Source of the DNA: a virus
Strand: one strand, 5' to 3'
Virus record (IMG/VR): IMGVR_UViG_3300029264_000208
Span: 1-20,250 of that record
DNA: 20,250 bases
The notes beneath the pieces were generated by a model, which worked only from the letters and a program-made list of their open reading frames with translations, did not search any database and was not told the DNA's origin. Position 1 is the first letter of the stretch, and each line of letters begins with the position of its first letter. This document shows, one piece after another, positions 19,645 through 20,250 of the stretch. The translations under genes were made by a program, and so were the position numbers.

Positions 19645-19851
19645 ATGAAATTTGTGATTAGAAAAGACGGCAACCTCGTGAAAGAGATCGCTATTACCCC
19701 ATCCAAAAGCGCCAGAGGATTGGCAGCACGGACAAACCAATCTACGAGAGATATCCGTATCCTTGAATTTAGTACCCTATGTGCAGCTCAAGAAGTTGCT
19801 AACGTATGGGATTTAGCGGAAATAGTAGCTATAACAAAGGCAATGAAATGA
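19645..19851 (+). CDS. Small hypothetical protein, 68 residues
   Basis: The start is the ATG of the standard leader (AAAGGA upstream). An earlier in-frame GTG at 19609 lies in the promoter and is rejected. The sequence MKFVIRKDGNLVKEIAITPS, then KSARGLAARTNQSTRDIRILEF and an amphipathic C-terminal helix, suggests a small beta-alpha fold. No family recognised. It overlaps the next gene as ATGA. Confidence 0.72.
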   Translation: MKFVIRKDGNLVKEIAITPSKSARGLAARTNQSTRDIRILEFSTLCAAQEVANVWDLAEIVAITKAMK

Positions 19852-20000
19852 TTACTCAAGACGACATTGATTATTTTATGGAGTTTAATGTGGTAGAAAA
19901 ATCACCCGTAGAACAAGAACATGATGGAATGGCCAATGACGGTTCATCTAATCCCATCGAAGGATTTAACCTTATTATTATGGAAACTAAAAATGATTAA
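19848..20000 (+). CDS. Small acidic hypothetical protein, 50 residues
   Basis: The ATGA overlap selects the ATG at 19848 (AAAGG upstream). The product MITQDDIDYFMEFNVVEKSPVEQEHDG, then NPIEGFNLIIMETKND, is strongly acidic and may mimic a negatively charged surface. No family recognised. It overlaps the start of the exported protein at 19993. Confidence 0.62.
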   Translation: MITQDDIDYFMEFNVVEKSPVEQEHDGMANDGSSNPIEGFNLIIMETKND

Positions 20001-20250
20001 AACTATTATTGCAGCTGTAGCACTTGCAGCAACCTCGACTACCGCTTTTGCAAACGAACAAGTATATAATGTAAAAGTATTCGACCACGTAAAAACTATT
20101 GTAGAAAGCAATGGTGGTGGTGGAACACGTTGCAACAACGTAGAAGTTCCTGTCTATGGACAAAGTGGCGGTGCTTCTGGTGGAGACGTTTTTGGTGGTA
20201 TGCTCCTTGGTGGATTACTCGGTAAAGGTGTTACTAACGATGACCCTCTC
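19993..20250 (+). CDS. Exported Gly-rich protein with glycine zipper (3' cut)
   Basis: The frame runs off the window. MIKTIIAAVALAATSTTAFA is a typical signal peptide with cleavage expected after AFA, then NEQVYNVKVFDHVKTIV, an NGGGGTRC turn, VEVPVYGQSGGASGG and GDVFGGMLLGGLLGKG. The last part resembles the glycine-zipper segments of 2TM outer-membrane lipoprotein-like proteins, which insert in or span membranes. I recall similar signal-peptide plus glycine-zipper proteins in marine T4-like phages, with unknown role. It overlaps the previous gene by eight bases. Confidence 0.75.
   Translation, partial: MIKTIIAAVALAATSTTAFANEQVYNVKVFDHVKTIVESNGGGGTRCNNVEVPVYGQSGGASGGDVFGGMLLGGLLGKGVTNDDPL

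Overview
The window looks like part of the genome of a large T4-type tailed phage (myovirus) infecting a Gram-negative host. The evidence is a T4-like RNase H (5' nuclease/flap endonuclease), PhoH, a GIY-YIG nuclease-like protein, several small proteins of types I recall from marine T4-like phages, tRNA genes, and very tight packing with ATGA and TAATG overlaps. The repeated promoters carry a GTTTACA -35 like T4 early promoters. The host species cannot be named from the sequence. The window has no terminase, capsid or DNA polymerase gene, so the phage assignment rests on the genes above.

Layout. 1-3270 (+): small zinc-ribbon and hypothetical proteins, a GIY-YIG nuclease, RNase H, ending in a strong hairpin terminator. 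3289-4481 (+): two conserved phage proteins and a staphylococcal-nuclease-like protein. 4547-5593 (+): a SpoT-type HD alarmone hydrolase directly followed by gluconokinase. 5622-7348 (+): conserved phage proteins, an FmdB-like protein and PhoH. 7406-8154 (+): a HAD phosphatase-like protein and a small ORF. 8165-15067 (+): a nearly continuous glycan gene cluster with about seven glycosyltransferase-like genes, a UDP-glucuronate-4-epimerase-like enzyme, a methyltransferase and two small proteins. 15155-15185: a terminator that works in both directions. 15206-18303 (-): three virion genes, including an 851-residue fibre with 11-residue repeats. 18371-20250 (+): a metallopeptidase, a small membrane protein, a SWIM-finger miniprotein, two good tRNAs and one odd tRNA-like element, two small ORFs, and an exported Gly-rich protein cut by the window end.

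Regulation. Ten copies of one promoter module occur, all on the + strand: A-G4/5-(G/A)TTTACATCC, a 17-bp spacer, a -10 box often preceded by TG, then a short leader with AAAGGA and an ATG about 50 bp downstream. The module is often built into the 3' end of the preceding gene, supplying its stop codon or even its last residues. The minus-strand virion genes have none of these; they have a T4-late-like CATAAATA box instead, which fits an early/late split.

How it may fit together. Host DNA degradation (nucleases), nucleotide salvage (HAD), metabolic control (alarmone hydrolase, gluconokinase, PhoH) and sugar modification of some target (virion, phage DNA or host surface) are all encoded on the early-type strand. 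The adhesion fibre is on the opposite, late-type strand.
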